Source: Gordonia lacunae (GTDB lineage: Bacteria; Actinomycetota; Actinomycetes; Mycobacteriales; Mycobacteriaceae). Taken from it: a stretch of 64,000 nucleotides of DNA. Position numbers and translations under genes: made by a program. Below are positions 43,264 through 50,814 of the stretch, piece after piece (positions within the stretch are counted from its first letter, which is position 1; each line of letters begins with the position of its first letter). The stretch covers positions 52,779 through 116,778 of the forward strand of contig NZ_NGFO01000003.1 in assembly GCF_002149015.1 (NCBI RefSeq), in the 5' to 3' direction. Under the pieces are notes generated by a model. It made no database searches. It was not told the DNA's origin and saw only the letters and a program-made list of their open reading frames with translations.

Positions 43264-44580
43264 TCCGCGGGCGCGCGGATCCCACAGCGGATGTGCACGA
43301 TTGCGGAGGGCGATGATCGCGAGCGCGGTGTGTACGGACAGCTGTGCGAACGGGTCGTTGAGGACGTCGAGGCCGGTTTGCTTGCGCACTCGGGCCAGGC
43401 GTTGCCTCACGGTGTTCTCGTGGACAGAAAGCGCTGCAGCGGTCCGTCGTACGTTGTGTCCGTCTCGGGAGAACTGAGCCAGGGTCGTCATCAGCGTCTC
43501 CATGTCGCTGTCGGACTTCTCGGTCCACAGCGGCCCGAAGACGTGCTCGACATACCGGCGGATCGCCGCGATGTTCCCGTTCGCGACCAGGATGCGCGCG
43601 GGCCCGAGGTCCCGCACGCTCAGAATTCGCGTGTGCTCGGCAGTGAATCTGTCGAGGCACGCGACCACCTCCAGAGCTTCCTCGTAACCGTCGCTGATGG
43701 CCGCGGCGGAGACGACGCCCGAGACCCCGCACTGGACTCCATCGGGAGGCAGCGTCGCACTCAACGCGCGACACACGTCCTCGATCAGACGGGAGTCGTC
43801 CACGCGCTCGGACACACCCGCATCGACGATGAGTGCGGGGCCGCGAGCCGTACGGGCACCGAAGATCTGACCGTCGACCAGTCGCCCGAGTTCGGCGATC
43901 AGCGCGTCGATGTCACCGAAGCCGGCGGAGAGGACCGAGTCGTCCATGGCCACGACGATGCACGTGCTCTCTGCCCGAATGCCGATCCGGGTGGCATGGT
44001 CGACCGGGTCACGATCGACCCCGGAGCGTCGCAGGAGGCGCTCGACGAGACCACGTTGGATCTCGGCCGCGGACCGGCGGATGGCGCGATGTAGCGTGCG
44101 GTGCCGAGCCAGGTAGGTCCGCCCGCGGTCAAGGAGACACCGGTCGTATCCACCGATATTCCGCGCGCCCTCCGCGAGCATCAGCCAGTCGGTGATCTCA
44201 CCGGATTCGGCGTCGTGGACGGGCGTCAACAGGCACCGACGAGCGACCCCGGCCCGGGTGCGGGCGATACCCAACCGAACCGGGGCTGTGCGGTCTGCGA
44301 ACTCCGCACACAGCGCACGTATGTCGGGAGTCTCGCACTGCGGCAACTCCACCGAGCACATCACCGGTTGACCCGCAGGATCGAAGAGCCACAGGGCGCG
44401 GTCGGTGAGTGCCGAGATGGCGGCGAACAGTTCAGCGAAGTCGCACCCGGACCCCAGGCTCTCGGCGAGTCGGACCTCGATGTCGTACCGGCGCTGCAGG
44501 CGGGCGTATCGATCGGCCAGGGACACCTGCGTGTCCCTGTCCGCCCCGTGCGCGGGTCCAGTCGTGGTCACCGGCTTCAT
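43201..44580 (-). CDS. PucR/CdaR-type helix-turn-helix regulator
   Basis: A 459-residue regulator. The N-terminal half (about 30-200) is sensor-like, the middle (about 210-330) resembles the GGDEF-like domain of CdaR-type proteins, and the C-terminus has the HTH_30 signature VRRTAAALSVHENTVRQRLARVRKQTG near residues 390-415. Such proteins usually activate nearby catabolic genes. The C-terminal 21 codons overlap the gene at 42676 on the opposite strand, so the last helix could be shorter in related strains. Confidence 0.8.
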   Translation of the reverse strand: MKPVTTTGPAHGADRDTQVSLADRYARLQRRYDIEVRLAESLGSGCDFAELFAAISALTDRALWLFDPAGQPVMCSVELPQCETPDIRALCAEFADRTAPVRLGIARTRAGVARRCLLTPVHDAESGEITDWLMLAEGARNIGGYDRCLLDRGRTYLARHRTLHRAIRRSAAEIQRGLVERLLRRSGVDRDPVDHATRIGIRAESTCIVVAMDDSVLSAGFGDIDALIAELGRLVDGQIFGARTARGPALIVDAGVSERVDDSRLIEDVCRALSATLPPDGVQCGVSGVVSAAAISDGYEEALEVVACLDRFTAEHTRILSVRDLGPARILVANGNIAAIRRYVEHVFGPLWTEKSDSDMETLMTTLAQFSRDGHNVRRTAAALSVHENTVRQRLARVRKQTGLDVLNDPFAQLSVHTALAIIALRNRAHPLWDPRARGLLRLDRLRHDVESVDRDPLG

Positions 44581-44620
44581 CTCCTGCCCGACTCGTGTGT
44601 GTCGAGACCTACCACCGCCC

Positions 44621-45424
44621 TCAGTCGGTGAGCAGCGCCCGCCTCAAGTCCTCGACGATCTCATCGTCGACCCCGGCTCGCTTCGCGAGATAGCCTCGTA
44701 CCCCGCCGTATTCGGCGTCAAGGTGTGCCAGTAGCGCCCTCATCGACTCGGGTGGTGACTCGAACAGCACCCGAGCGATCTCGGGATCGCGGTCCTTCGC
44801 CACGAACAGGTGGGCGTAGGTGTCGATCCGGTTGGGGCGCAGGATGCCGGTCAGCGCGAAGTCGGCGACCACGTCGTCATCGGCGACGTCGAGAGCCCCC
44901 AGCAGAAGAGCGATCAGCACTCCGGTACGGTCCTTTCCGGCCGCGCAGTGAACGAGCGCCGGCAACCGAGTGGCGTCGGCAAGAACCCGGATCGCCTGTC
45001 CCAGAGCCTCACCGCGACGCTCGACGAGTCCGATGTAGAACCGCGTCATGTCCTCGATCTCGAAGCGCTTCATGTCGCCACCGAGAAGCATGCGCATGTA
45101 GTTGGTGTCGGCACCCTCGCCACCTTCGGCGATCGGGATCTCCACGAGGGCGGCCCCCGACACGTCCGCCCACGCTGTCGGTGCGCGCACCATCTCGTCA
45201 TCGGCGCGTAGGTCGATCACGGTGGAGAGAGCCAGGTTTCGGTAGTCCTCGGCAGCGGTCTCGTCATAGATGGCGTAGGAGTTGCTGCCGCCCGGCATGA
45301 CCAGGGCCTCTGACCGGAAGACCCGATTCGTCGCGATCGATCGCCCCTCACGGGTTCGATACCCGCCGATATCACGCAGATTCGAGGTCCCCGGGATTCG
45401 GAGTCGCCGGGCGGTGTCGGTCAT
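44621..45424 (-). CDS. Tyrosine-phosphatase-like protein (MptpB type)
   Basis: A 267-residue protein of the bacterial Tyr/Ser phosphatase family. The P-loop VHCAAGKDRTGV near residue 160 gives the catalytic Cys and Arg; GTSNLRDIGGYRT at the N-terminus is the other signature. Relatives act on phosphotyrosine, phosphoserine or phosphoinositides. It overlaps by four bases the small gene upstream (45421), so both are co-transcribed from the promoter with the palindrome at 45721. Confidence 0.85.
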   Translation of the reverse strand: MTDTARRLRIPGTSNLRDIGGYRTREGRSIATNRVFRSEALVMPGGSNSYAIYDETAAEDYRNLALSTVIDLRADDEMVRAPTAWADVSGAALVEIPIAEGGEGADTNYMRMLLGGDMKRFEIEDMTRFYIGLVERRGEALGQAIRVLADATRLPALVHCAAGKDRTGVLIALLLGALDVADDDVVADFALTGILRPNRIDTYAHLFVAKDRDPEIARVLFESPPESMRALLAHLDAEYGGVRGYLAKRAGVDDEIVEDLRRALLTD

Positions 45425-45675
45425 CGGGCGTGCGCGTCCGCGGCGATCCCGGCCTTGCGGACGCAGTAGGCAATCAGCTTGTCGACGTCGTGGGCGACGA
45501 CCAACGAAGGGTCCACACGCAGACTGTGGACGAGGCGCGAGTAGAACACCGAGGGGCTGACGCCGAAGGTCGTGAAGATCTCGTCATCTCCCCCGCCGAA
45601 CGGCGCCCATTGCTCGAGGTACCGCGCCATCTCCCGTGCAACGTCATTTCGGGTGTCGTGCAGTGCATTCGTCAT
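45421..45675 (-). CDS. Small DUF3263-like protein
   Basis: An 84-residue protein with the pattern LEQWAPFGGGDDEIFTTFGVSPSVFYSRLVHSL, like DUF3263 proteins of actinobacteria: a helix, a hairpin and a helix-turn-helix-like pair. DNA binding is plausible. The gene lies 46 bp downstream of a perfect 14-bp-arm palindrome and overlaps the phosphatase gene. Confidence 0.65.
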   Translation of the reverse strand: MTNALHDTRNDVAREMARYLEQWAPFGGGDDEIFTTFGVSPSVFYSRLVHSLRVDPSLVVAHDVDKLIAYCVRKAGIAADAHAR

Positions 45676-45720
45676 GTCATCCCCACTAGCGATGGTGGTG
45701 TTCTGCCCAGTGTAACCAGT

Positions 45721-45753
45721 GATCCGCTATTTGGACAGACCAAATAGCGGATC
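45721..45753. promoter_or_regulatory. Perfect palindrome with FadR-type core
   Basis: GATCCGCTATTTGG (45721-45734) and CCAAATAGCGGATC (45740-45753) are perfect reverse complements around ACAGA. The centre TGGA-CAG-ACCA matches the island operator with one change. It lies 15 bp after the ferredoxin stop and 46 bp before the DUF3263-like gene, so it may act as operator, as terminator, or as both. Confidence 0.6.
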
Positions 45754-45767
45754 GCTGGGAATGTCCA

Positions 45768-45959
45768 TCAGTCCTCGATCTGCAGCGCCCGGACCGGGCA
45801 GCGCCGGACGGCCTGTTCGACCGCCTTGCGCTGGTCCTCGCCCGGCGTGTCGTCCAGAACCTCGAGATCGCCATCGTCGTCGATGGTGAAGACATCGGGC
45901 GCCGCATACTCGCACTGACCATGACCTTCACAGAGATCCCAATCAACGAGAACCTTCAT
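45768..45959 (-). CDS. 3Fe-4S/4Fe-4S single-cluster ferredoxin for P450
   Basis: A 63-residue ferredoxin with DLCEGHGQCEYAAPDVF and a C-terminal CPVRAL. The position that in 4Fe-4S ferredoxins is the second Cys of the CxxCxxC set is His here, the usual mark of P450-linked 3Fe-4S ferredoxins. It follows the P450 gene by three bases and would be its electron donor, itself reduced by the reductase at 50811. Confidence 0.9.
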   Translation of the reverse strand: MKVLVDWDLCEGHGQCEYAAPDVFTIDDDGDLEVLDDTPGEDQRKAVEQAVRRCPVRALQIED

Positions 45960-45962
45960 CGC

Positions 45963-47159
45963 CTACTCCTTCTCGACACGCACGTTCAACCGCTTGAACG
46001 CGTGGAATTGATTCGTGTGCAACCGATCCGGTGACGACAGCGGACGGATTCGCAAGCCACGGTCCAGCAGCTTCGTCAGGAACGCGATCGCTTCCGCGCG
46101 CGCGAGGTGCGATCCCATGCACGCGTGTATGCCCCAGCCGAAACCGACATGCTCGTTGTCCTCCCGATCGATCCGGACCGAGTCGGGGTCGGCGAACACC
46201 GCCGGATCGCGGTTCGCCGCCTGAAACCAGCAGACCACCTTGTCGCCGGCCTTGATCGTCTTGTCACCCCACACCACATCCGTCGTCGCGGTGCGCCGCA
46301 TGGCACGGATCGGCGTGATGTAGCGCAGCATCTCCTCGATCGCGGGTCGCAGCAGCGAACGATCCTCGACGAGCCTGTCCCACTGATCGGGGAACTCGTC
46401 GAACGCCAGCACCATCCCTGTCAACAGATTGCGGGTGGTCTCGTTTCCGGCACCCACGAGAACGAAGTAGTACGCCGCCAGGTCATCCCAGGGAAGCGGC
46501 TCACCGTCCAGTTCGGCCTGCACCAGCTTGGACACGATGTCGTTCCGCGGATCGCGCCGCCGTTGCTCGCTCAATTCCTTGAAATAGGCGAACATCTCGG
46601 TGCGCGCTCGCTCCTTCTCGTCCGGCCGCACCATGTACTCCGGGTCGTCGGAGACGACACGGTTCGTCCAGTCGAGGAGCAGGCCGCAGTCCTCCAGTGG
46701 GACTCCCAGGACCTGCCCGAGCGCCTGGATGGGGAGCAGCGCCGACGCTGAGTGCACGAACTCGACCTCACCCCGGGCCTCGATGTCGTCCAGGATGGCA
46801 TCGACCGCGCGGTCGATGACGTCCTGCCACTCCTTGATCTTGACCGCACGAAGGTGGGGCGCCGCGAGCTTGCGCAGTTTGCCGTGACGCGGCGGATCGG
46901 TGTTGTGGACGGTGCTGGTACCGCCCTCGACCTTCCGGCTGAGGATCTGGGTTCCCTCGCCGTTGATGAAGGTCGCGGGATCGTTGACGACGCGGATGAC
47001 GTCCGCGTACCGGGTGACCGACCAGAACCCGGGCCCGTCGGCCTCGTCGTTCCAGTGCAGCGGTTCGTGCTCGCGGAGATGGGCGAGCATGGCATTCTCG
47101 GAGCCGTCGATGAACGGCTCGAGGTCCATCAGGTCGATGGACTGCTGTTCGACAGTCAT
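45963..47159 (-). CDS. Cytochrome P450 (second system)
   Basis: About 398 residues from the ATG at 47159 (GAGGA site); the frame stays open upstream into the next gene. The I-helix reads VLVGAGNETTRNLL, ExxR is EEMLRY, and the heme loop is FGWGIHACMGSHLAR with Cys347. The AGNETTRN type occurs in CYP124/CYP125/CYP142 and relatives that oxidise terpenoid or steroid side chains; I cannot assign the family. It differs clearly from the CYP108 protein at 27987. Its neighbour upstream is the unrecognised protein at 47173, 13 bp away. Confidence 0.88.
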   Translation of the reverse strand: MTVEQQSIDLMDLEPFIDGSENAMLAHLREHEPLHWNDEADGPGFWSVTRYADVIRVVNDPATFINGEGTQILSRKVEGGTSTVHNTDPPRHGKLRKLAAPHLRAVKIKEWQDVIDRAVDAILDDIEARGEVEFVHSASALLPIQALGQVLGVPLEDCGLLLDWTNRVVSDDPEYMVRPDEKERARTEMFAYFKELSEQRRRDPRNDIVSKLVQAELDGEPLPWDDLAAYYFVLVGAGNETTRNLLTGMVLAFDEFPDQWDRLVEDRSLLRPAIEEMLRYITPIRAMRRTATTDVVWGDKTIKAGDKVVCWFQAANRDPAVFADPDSVRIDREDNEHVGFGWGIHACMGSHLARAEAIAFLTKLLDRGLRIRPLSSPDRLHTNQFHAFKRLNVRVEKE

Positions 47160-47172
47160 TCGGTCCTCACCG

Positions 47173-48492
47173 TCAGTTCGAGGAAACATGGGGAAAGCCG
47201 TTACCGAAGAGAAGTACCGGCGTGAGTATTTCGGCCGCGCGGGGACTCGTGAGCGTCGGCCACGCCGCCTCGGCGCTCGGATGCATCTCGTCGAAGCCCT
47301 CGGCCACGAACTTGTCCCAGAGGCCGACACGCGACGCATGCGGAAGCAGGAACTCGCGCGTGTAGACCATCACGCCATCGCGGATCTTCTCCTCGGTCGA
47401 CTTCTTCGCGAGGGTCTTGTACATCTCCAGGGTGCCCTTCTGGCACCGGGTGGAGATCCGTTCCATCTCGGTTGCGTCGAGCACCCGGATCTCTCCCATC
47501 GGAGTCGTCATGGTGTCCCGCGCGAAAACCACTCCGCTCTCGAGGAACTCGAGATAGTTCGACGGCTTGGTGAAGGTGGTCTGGATCTCGTTCACGGTCG
47601 CTGAGACCTTGTCTGCGGAGAACACCATCACCTGCGTGACGCAGTAGGGAAGATCGTCGGCGACGCCCGCCCACGGGTAGGCGGTCTCGTTCAGGAAGTG
47701 GTCCCGGACGATGGCGAACTTGTTGTCGGGCAGCGGATATGGCCCGGTGTCGGCCATCCCGGCACGGCAGTCGTAGTGGAGCATGAAGCCGAAGAGCTCC
47801 GTGCGGGCGTTGAACTGCCGGAACGCCTGGAGCGCGGCGGGGTCGTCGAGCGGCCGCGCCTGGCCGACGAGGGAGTGCAGTACGTCCTCGGCGAGGACGG
47901 CGACGTCGTACTGCCGACCCGAGACGAAACCCGGTCCGTCGCCCCAGGTTCCGTGCTGCAGGCGGCGACCGAACTGGATGAGCGTCTCGACGTCCTCACG
48001 GCGGCTCTCCGGGGTGTCCTGCTCGAGCTCGATCCCTATCCCGCGGCCGAGGATCGGGCACACCGATGCGGCCCAGTTCCTCGTCACGTTGATCTTCGTG
48101 CCGACTTCGCGGCTCGAGGTCTTGGCCAGTTCCAGGATTCCGTCGATCCCGACCTCGTCGGTGAGCATCCGGATGAACTTCGGGTAGTTGTTCCACTGCT
48201 GGACGAACGAGACGGTCTCGTATTCCTGGCGTGGGATCAAGCCGGATTCGCCTTCGGAGGCACGACCGAGGATGAAGTCCCAGAGGTTCCACGCCGCGTA
48301 GTCGAGCCAGCTGTTGATCTGCTCGTCCTCGAGTGCGGTCAGCCGGACGTCCGTCGAGGTCGTGTCCATGAACGGGAGTTCGACCCGGGAACGCATCTGT
48401 CGATCACCCTCGATGCCCTGCGGCACCTCGGCCTTGAACGCCCGCAGGAACGGCGTCGGGTCGAACGCTGCCTCGGGCTCTGTCGTCGACAT
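47173..48492 (-). CDS. Unrecognised 439-residue protein, paralogue of 39766
   Basis: I do not recognise this family. It shares with 39766 the blocks GLIPRQEYETVSFVQQW near residue 90, QHGTWGDGPGFVSGRQY near 190, GPYPLPDNKFAIVRDHFL near 255, DLPYCVTQVMVF near 285 and VYTREFLLPHASRVGLWDKFV near 390. It is soluble and shows no cofactor motif. The 14-bp gap from the phosphohistidine-domain gene upstream and the 13-bp gap to the P450 gene downstream mean all are made together. Conserved His, Asp, Tyr and Arg residues in the blocks could form an active site. Confidence 0.6.
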   Translation of the reverse strand: MSTTEPEAAFDPTPFLRAFKAEVPQGIEGDRQMRSRVELPFMDTTSTDVRLTALEDEQINSWLDYAAWNLWDFILGRASEGESGLIPRQEYETVSFVQQWNNYPKFIRMLTDEVGIDGILELAKTSSREVGTKINVTRNWAASVCPILGRGIGIELEQDTPESRREDVETLIQFGRRLQHGTWGDGPGFVSGRQYDVAVLAEDVLHSLVGQARPLDDPAALQAFRQFNARTELFGFMLHYDCRAGMADTGPYPLPDNKFAIVRDHFLNETAYPWAGVADDLPYCVTQVMVFSADKVSATVNEIQTTFTKPSNYLEFLESGVVFARDTMTTPMGEIRVLDATEMERISTRCQKGTLEMYKTLAKKSTEEKIRDGVMVYTREFLLPHASRVGLWDKFVAEGFDEMHPSAEAAWPTLTSPRAAEILTPVLLFGNGFPHVSSN

Positions 48493-48506
48493 GGCTGCTC
48501 CTCGCC

Positions 48507-48923
48507 TCAGGCTGTTTCGTCGACCAGGAAGACGAGCCCGGTGTCGCCCGAGGTGTCGAGCCGGACCGTGACCCCGTCCGCCGGGATCGTCTCGTCACGT
48601 GCGGTCTTGACGCCCTCGGAGAACTGAGTGGACATCACGCACGGGATACCGAACTCGCGCGAGAGGATGCCGAGGTGACTCTCCGGCGCGCCCTGCAGGG
48701 TGATGAGCCCCGCGACCCCGGCCATGAGCGCCGGCGACATGAACGTCGTCGTCCCGCCCCGCGAGATCACCACGGTCGACTCGACATCCGGCCCGTCGAT
48801 GAAGTCCAGGACCTCCTCCGGCGAGTCCAGGAACCGGATCTTGCCGGTGGCGCCGGTCGCGGAGGTGAAGGCCTTGATGCCGGTTCCGATCTGCTTGCCG
48901 GTCACGGTGTCGCTGCTGGTCAT
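48507..48923 (-). CDS. Stand-alone phosphohistidine swivel-domain protein
   Basis: A 138-residue protein that is little more than the phosphohistidine domain of PEP synthase/PPDK. APESHLGILSREFGIPCVM carries the phosphoacceptor His83, and TVVISRGGTTTFMSPALM precedes it. It has no ATP-binding or substrate domain. It must receive phosphate from another protein, most simply the ATP-grasp protein encoded divergently at 49204, and pass it on. First gene of the run 48923-45768, with GGAGG in front of the ATG. Confidence 0.75.
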   Translation of the reverse strand: MTSSDTVTGKQIGTGIKAFTSATGATGKIRFLDSPEEVLDFIDGPDVESTVVISRGGTTTFMSPALMAGVAGLITLQGAPESHLGILSREFGIPCVMSTQFSEGVKTARDETIPADGVTVRLDTSGDTGLVFLVDETA

Positions 48924-48957
48924 TCTCGTTCCTCCTGCTATCGAGGCTTGACGCCAA

Positions 48958-48968
48958 TTGTCAGACCA
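48958..48968. promoter_or_regulatory. FadR-type operator variant (TTGT-CAG-ACCA)
   Basis: AATTGTCAGACCAATT reads as a one-mismatch inverted repeat, 35 bp upstream of the swivel-domain gene. The same divergent region has a second copy at 49187. Confidence 0.5.
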
Positions 48969-49033
48969 ATTCAGGTGATCATGTAGCGGACGTCACAATG
49001 GCGTCAACCCTGTTCGGCGGGACCCGACGACTT

Positions 49034-49049
49034 TCCCCCTTTCGGGGTA
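49034..49049. promoter_or_regulatory. NarL-type 7-2-7 repeat (TCCCCCT-TT-CGGGGTA)
   Basis: Arms CCCC and GGGG around a 4-bp centre with TA on the right end. It lies in the 280-bp region between the swivel-domain gene and the PPDK-like gene. Its near-identical mirror copy follows at 49099. Confidence 0.6.
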
Positions 49050-49098
49050 GGCGCCGACGCCACGTCGAGCCAAGCGAGCCCGTCATCCGGCAGTGCCA

Positions 49099-49114
49099 TC
49101 CCCCGAAAGGGGGA
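49099..49114. promoter_or_regulatory. NarL-type 7-2-7 repeat, mirror copy (TCCCCCG-AA-AGGGGGA)
   Basis: Read on the minus strand it shares CCCCCTTTCGGGG with the copy at 49034. The two centres are 65 bp apart, close to six helical turns, so bound proteins could face the same side of the DNA. One copy is placed for each divergent promoter. Confidence 0.6.
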
Positions 49115-49186
49115 AGTGTGCCTGTCGTCACTCTCCAGCCTTTCGGCGAGGACCCGTGGCGCGCTAAGTTACCGCCACCCCGTAAA

Positions 49187-49197
49187 CGGTCTGACCA
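49187..49197. promoter_or_regulatory. FadR-type operator (CGGT-CTG-ACCA)
   Basis: One mismatch from the core, with AAA on the right. It ends only six bases before the ATG at 49204, so a bound repressor would block the start of the PPDK-like gene directly. Confidence 0.55.
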
Positions 49198-49203
49198 AAC
49201 CAG

Positions 49204-50814
49204 ATGGAGGCGATGGTGACTGGTGTCTACCCCTTCGACCATGCCCATGAAGTGCCCGCCCGCGACCTCGGCCACCTCCTCGGCGGGAAAGGCGCCGGAC
49301 TGGCGGAGATGACGGCTGCGCTCGGATTCAACGTGCCCCCGGGATTCACAATCGCGGTCCCGGTATGTCGTCAGTACCTCGCCAACGGTTGGCCCGCCGA
49401 GCTGGACACCGAGCTGACCACCCACATCGATCGGCTCGGCGAGCTGATGGGACGCCACCTGGGCGACCCTGCCGACCCGCTCCTGGTCGCCGTCCGAAGC
49501 GGCGCCCCCGTCTCGATGCCGGGCATGCTCGACACTGTCCTGAACCTCGGCATCAACGACGAGACAGTGGTCGGCCTGGCGCGATGCTCGGCTGACGATC
49601 ACTTCGCCTGGGACAGCTACCGACGATTCCTCGAGATGTTCGCCGGCACGGTGATGGGCGTCGGACACGAAGCGCTGACCGAAACCCCCGCGGGGGCAAC
49701 CACCGAACAATTGAAGACGCACGTCGCCCTGTTGAAAGACGAGATCCAGGCAGCGGCTGGACGTCCGGTCCCGAGCGACCCGGCCCAGCAGCTACGCGAG
49801 GCGATCGAAGCCGTGTTCCGTTCGTGGGGATCCGATCGGGCTCGCGCCTACCGCAGGCACGAGGGGATCGACGAGGACATGGGCACCGGCTGCAACGTGC
49901 AGGCGATGGTCTTCGGCAACCGTGGCACCGACTCCGGAACCGGGGTCGTCTTCACACGCGACCCGTCCACCGGCGCGGCCACGCCGTTCGGCGACTACCT
50001 ACCGTGTGCTCAGGGTGAGGACGTGGTTGCCGGCAACTCGCGGACCAAGCCGCTGGTCTTCCTGTCCGAGCACCAGCCCGATGCCTACGACGAGCTCATC
50101 ACCGCGCTACGCAAGCTCGAGCTGCACTACCGCGACATCTGCGACGTGGAGTTCACGGTCGAGAACGGGAAACTCTGGCTGCTCCAGACCCGTATCGGCA
50201 AGCGCGGGGCGGTCGCCGCCACGCGGATCGCGGTCGATCTCGCCGACGACCCGGAGATCGCGCTCAGTCCCGCCGAGGTGCTCGCCCGAGTGCCAGAATC
50301 CCTCCGCGCCCGCGCGCGCGCCGAAGTAGCCGCCCAGGCGCACCACCCCGAGGAGGGGGTCACGCTGCTGACCGCGGGACTCGGCGCATCTCCCGGACGG
50401 GTCTCCGGGCGGGTCGTGCTGACCGCGGACGACGCGATGTGCGCCGACGACGAGGTCATCCTCGTTCGCACCACCACGAGTCCCGAGGATGTTGCGGGCA
50501 TGTCGGCGTCGGTGGGAATCCTCACCACGCGTGGCGGACTGGTCAGCCACGCCGCCGTCGTGGCCCGCGGATGGGGTGTCCCGGCGGTCGTCGGGGCCGA
50601 CGCGCTCACGATCTCCGGTGACGAGGTGCGCTCCGAAGACGGACTCGTCGTGCGCGCCGGCGAGGTGATCACCATCGACGGCACCGCGGGGTGCGTCTGG
50701 ATCGGCACCGTGTCCGGCTCGTCGCAGGCGGCCGAAACCGCTGTCGCGGAGCGTCTGCCACAGCTCCTTCGTATCGAGGGCTGGGCACGCGAACGGGAGG
50801 TGTCCCCCGCATGA
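49204..50814 (+). CDS. PPDK-like protein with ATP-grasp and phosphohistidine domains, no PEP barrel
   Basis: 536 residues from the ATG at 49204; an ATG at 49213 and a GTG at 49216 are alternatives, since GGAGG lies between. The nucleotide-binding domain has RSGAPVSMPGMLDTVLNLG near residue 100, FGNRGTDSGTGVVFTRDPSTG near 240 and LWLLQTRIGKRGA near 325. The swivel domain has TRGGLVSHAAVVARGWGVPA with His449. The family's C-terminal PEP/pyruvate barrel (residues beyond about 510 in PPDK) is missing, as in the short PPDK-like protein of Mycobacterium tuberculosis. It can thus phosphorylate a His from ATP but needs another acceptor than pyruvate. ATGA overlap with the reductase gene. Confidence 0.8.
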   Translation: MEAMVTGVYPFDHAHEVPARDLGHLLGGKGAGLAEMTAALGFNVPPGFTIAVPVCRQYLANGWPAELDTELTTHIDRLGELMGRHLGDPADPLLVAVRSGAPVSMPGMLDTVLNLGINDETVVGLARCSADDHFAWDSYRRFLEMFAGTVMGVGHEALTETPAGATTEQLKTHVALLKDEIQAAAGRPVPSDPAQQLREAIEAVFRSWGSDRARAYRRHEGIDEDMGTGCNVQAMVFGNRGTDSGTGVVFTRDPSTGAATPFGDYLPCAQGEDVVAGNSRTKPLVFLSEHQPDAYDELITALRKLELHYRDICDVEFTVENGKLWLLQTRIGKRGAVAATRIAVDLADDPEIALSPAEVLARVPESLRARARAEVAAQAHHPEEGVTLLTAGLGASPGRVSGRVVLTADDAMCADDEVILVRTTTSPEDVAGMSASVGILTTRGGLVSHAAVVARGWGVPAVVGADALTISGDEVRSEDGLVVRAGEVITIDGTAGCVWIGTVSGSSQAAETAVAERLPQLLRIEGWAREREVSPA

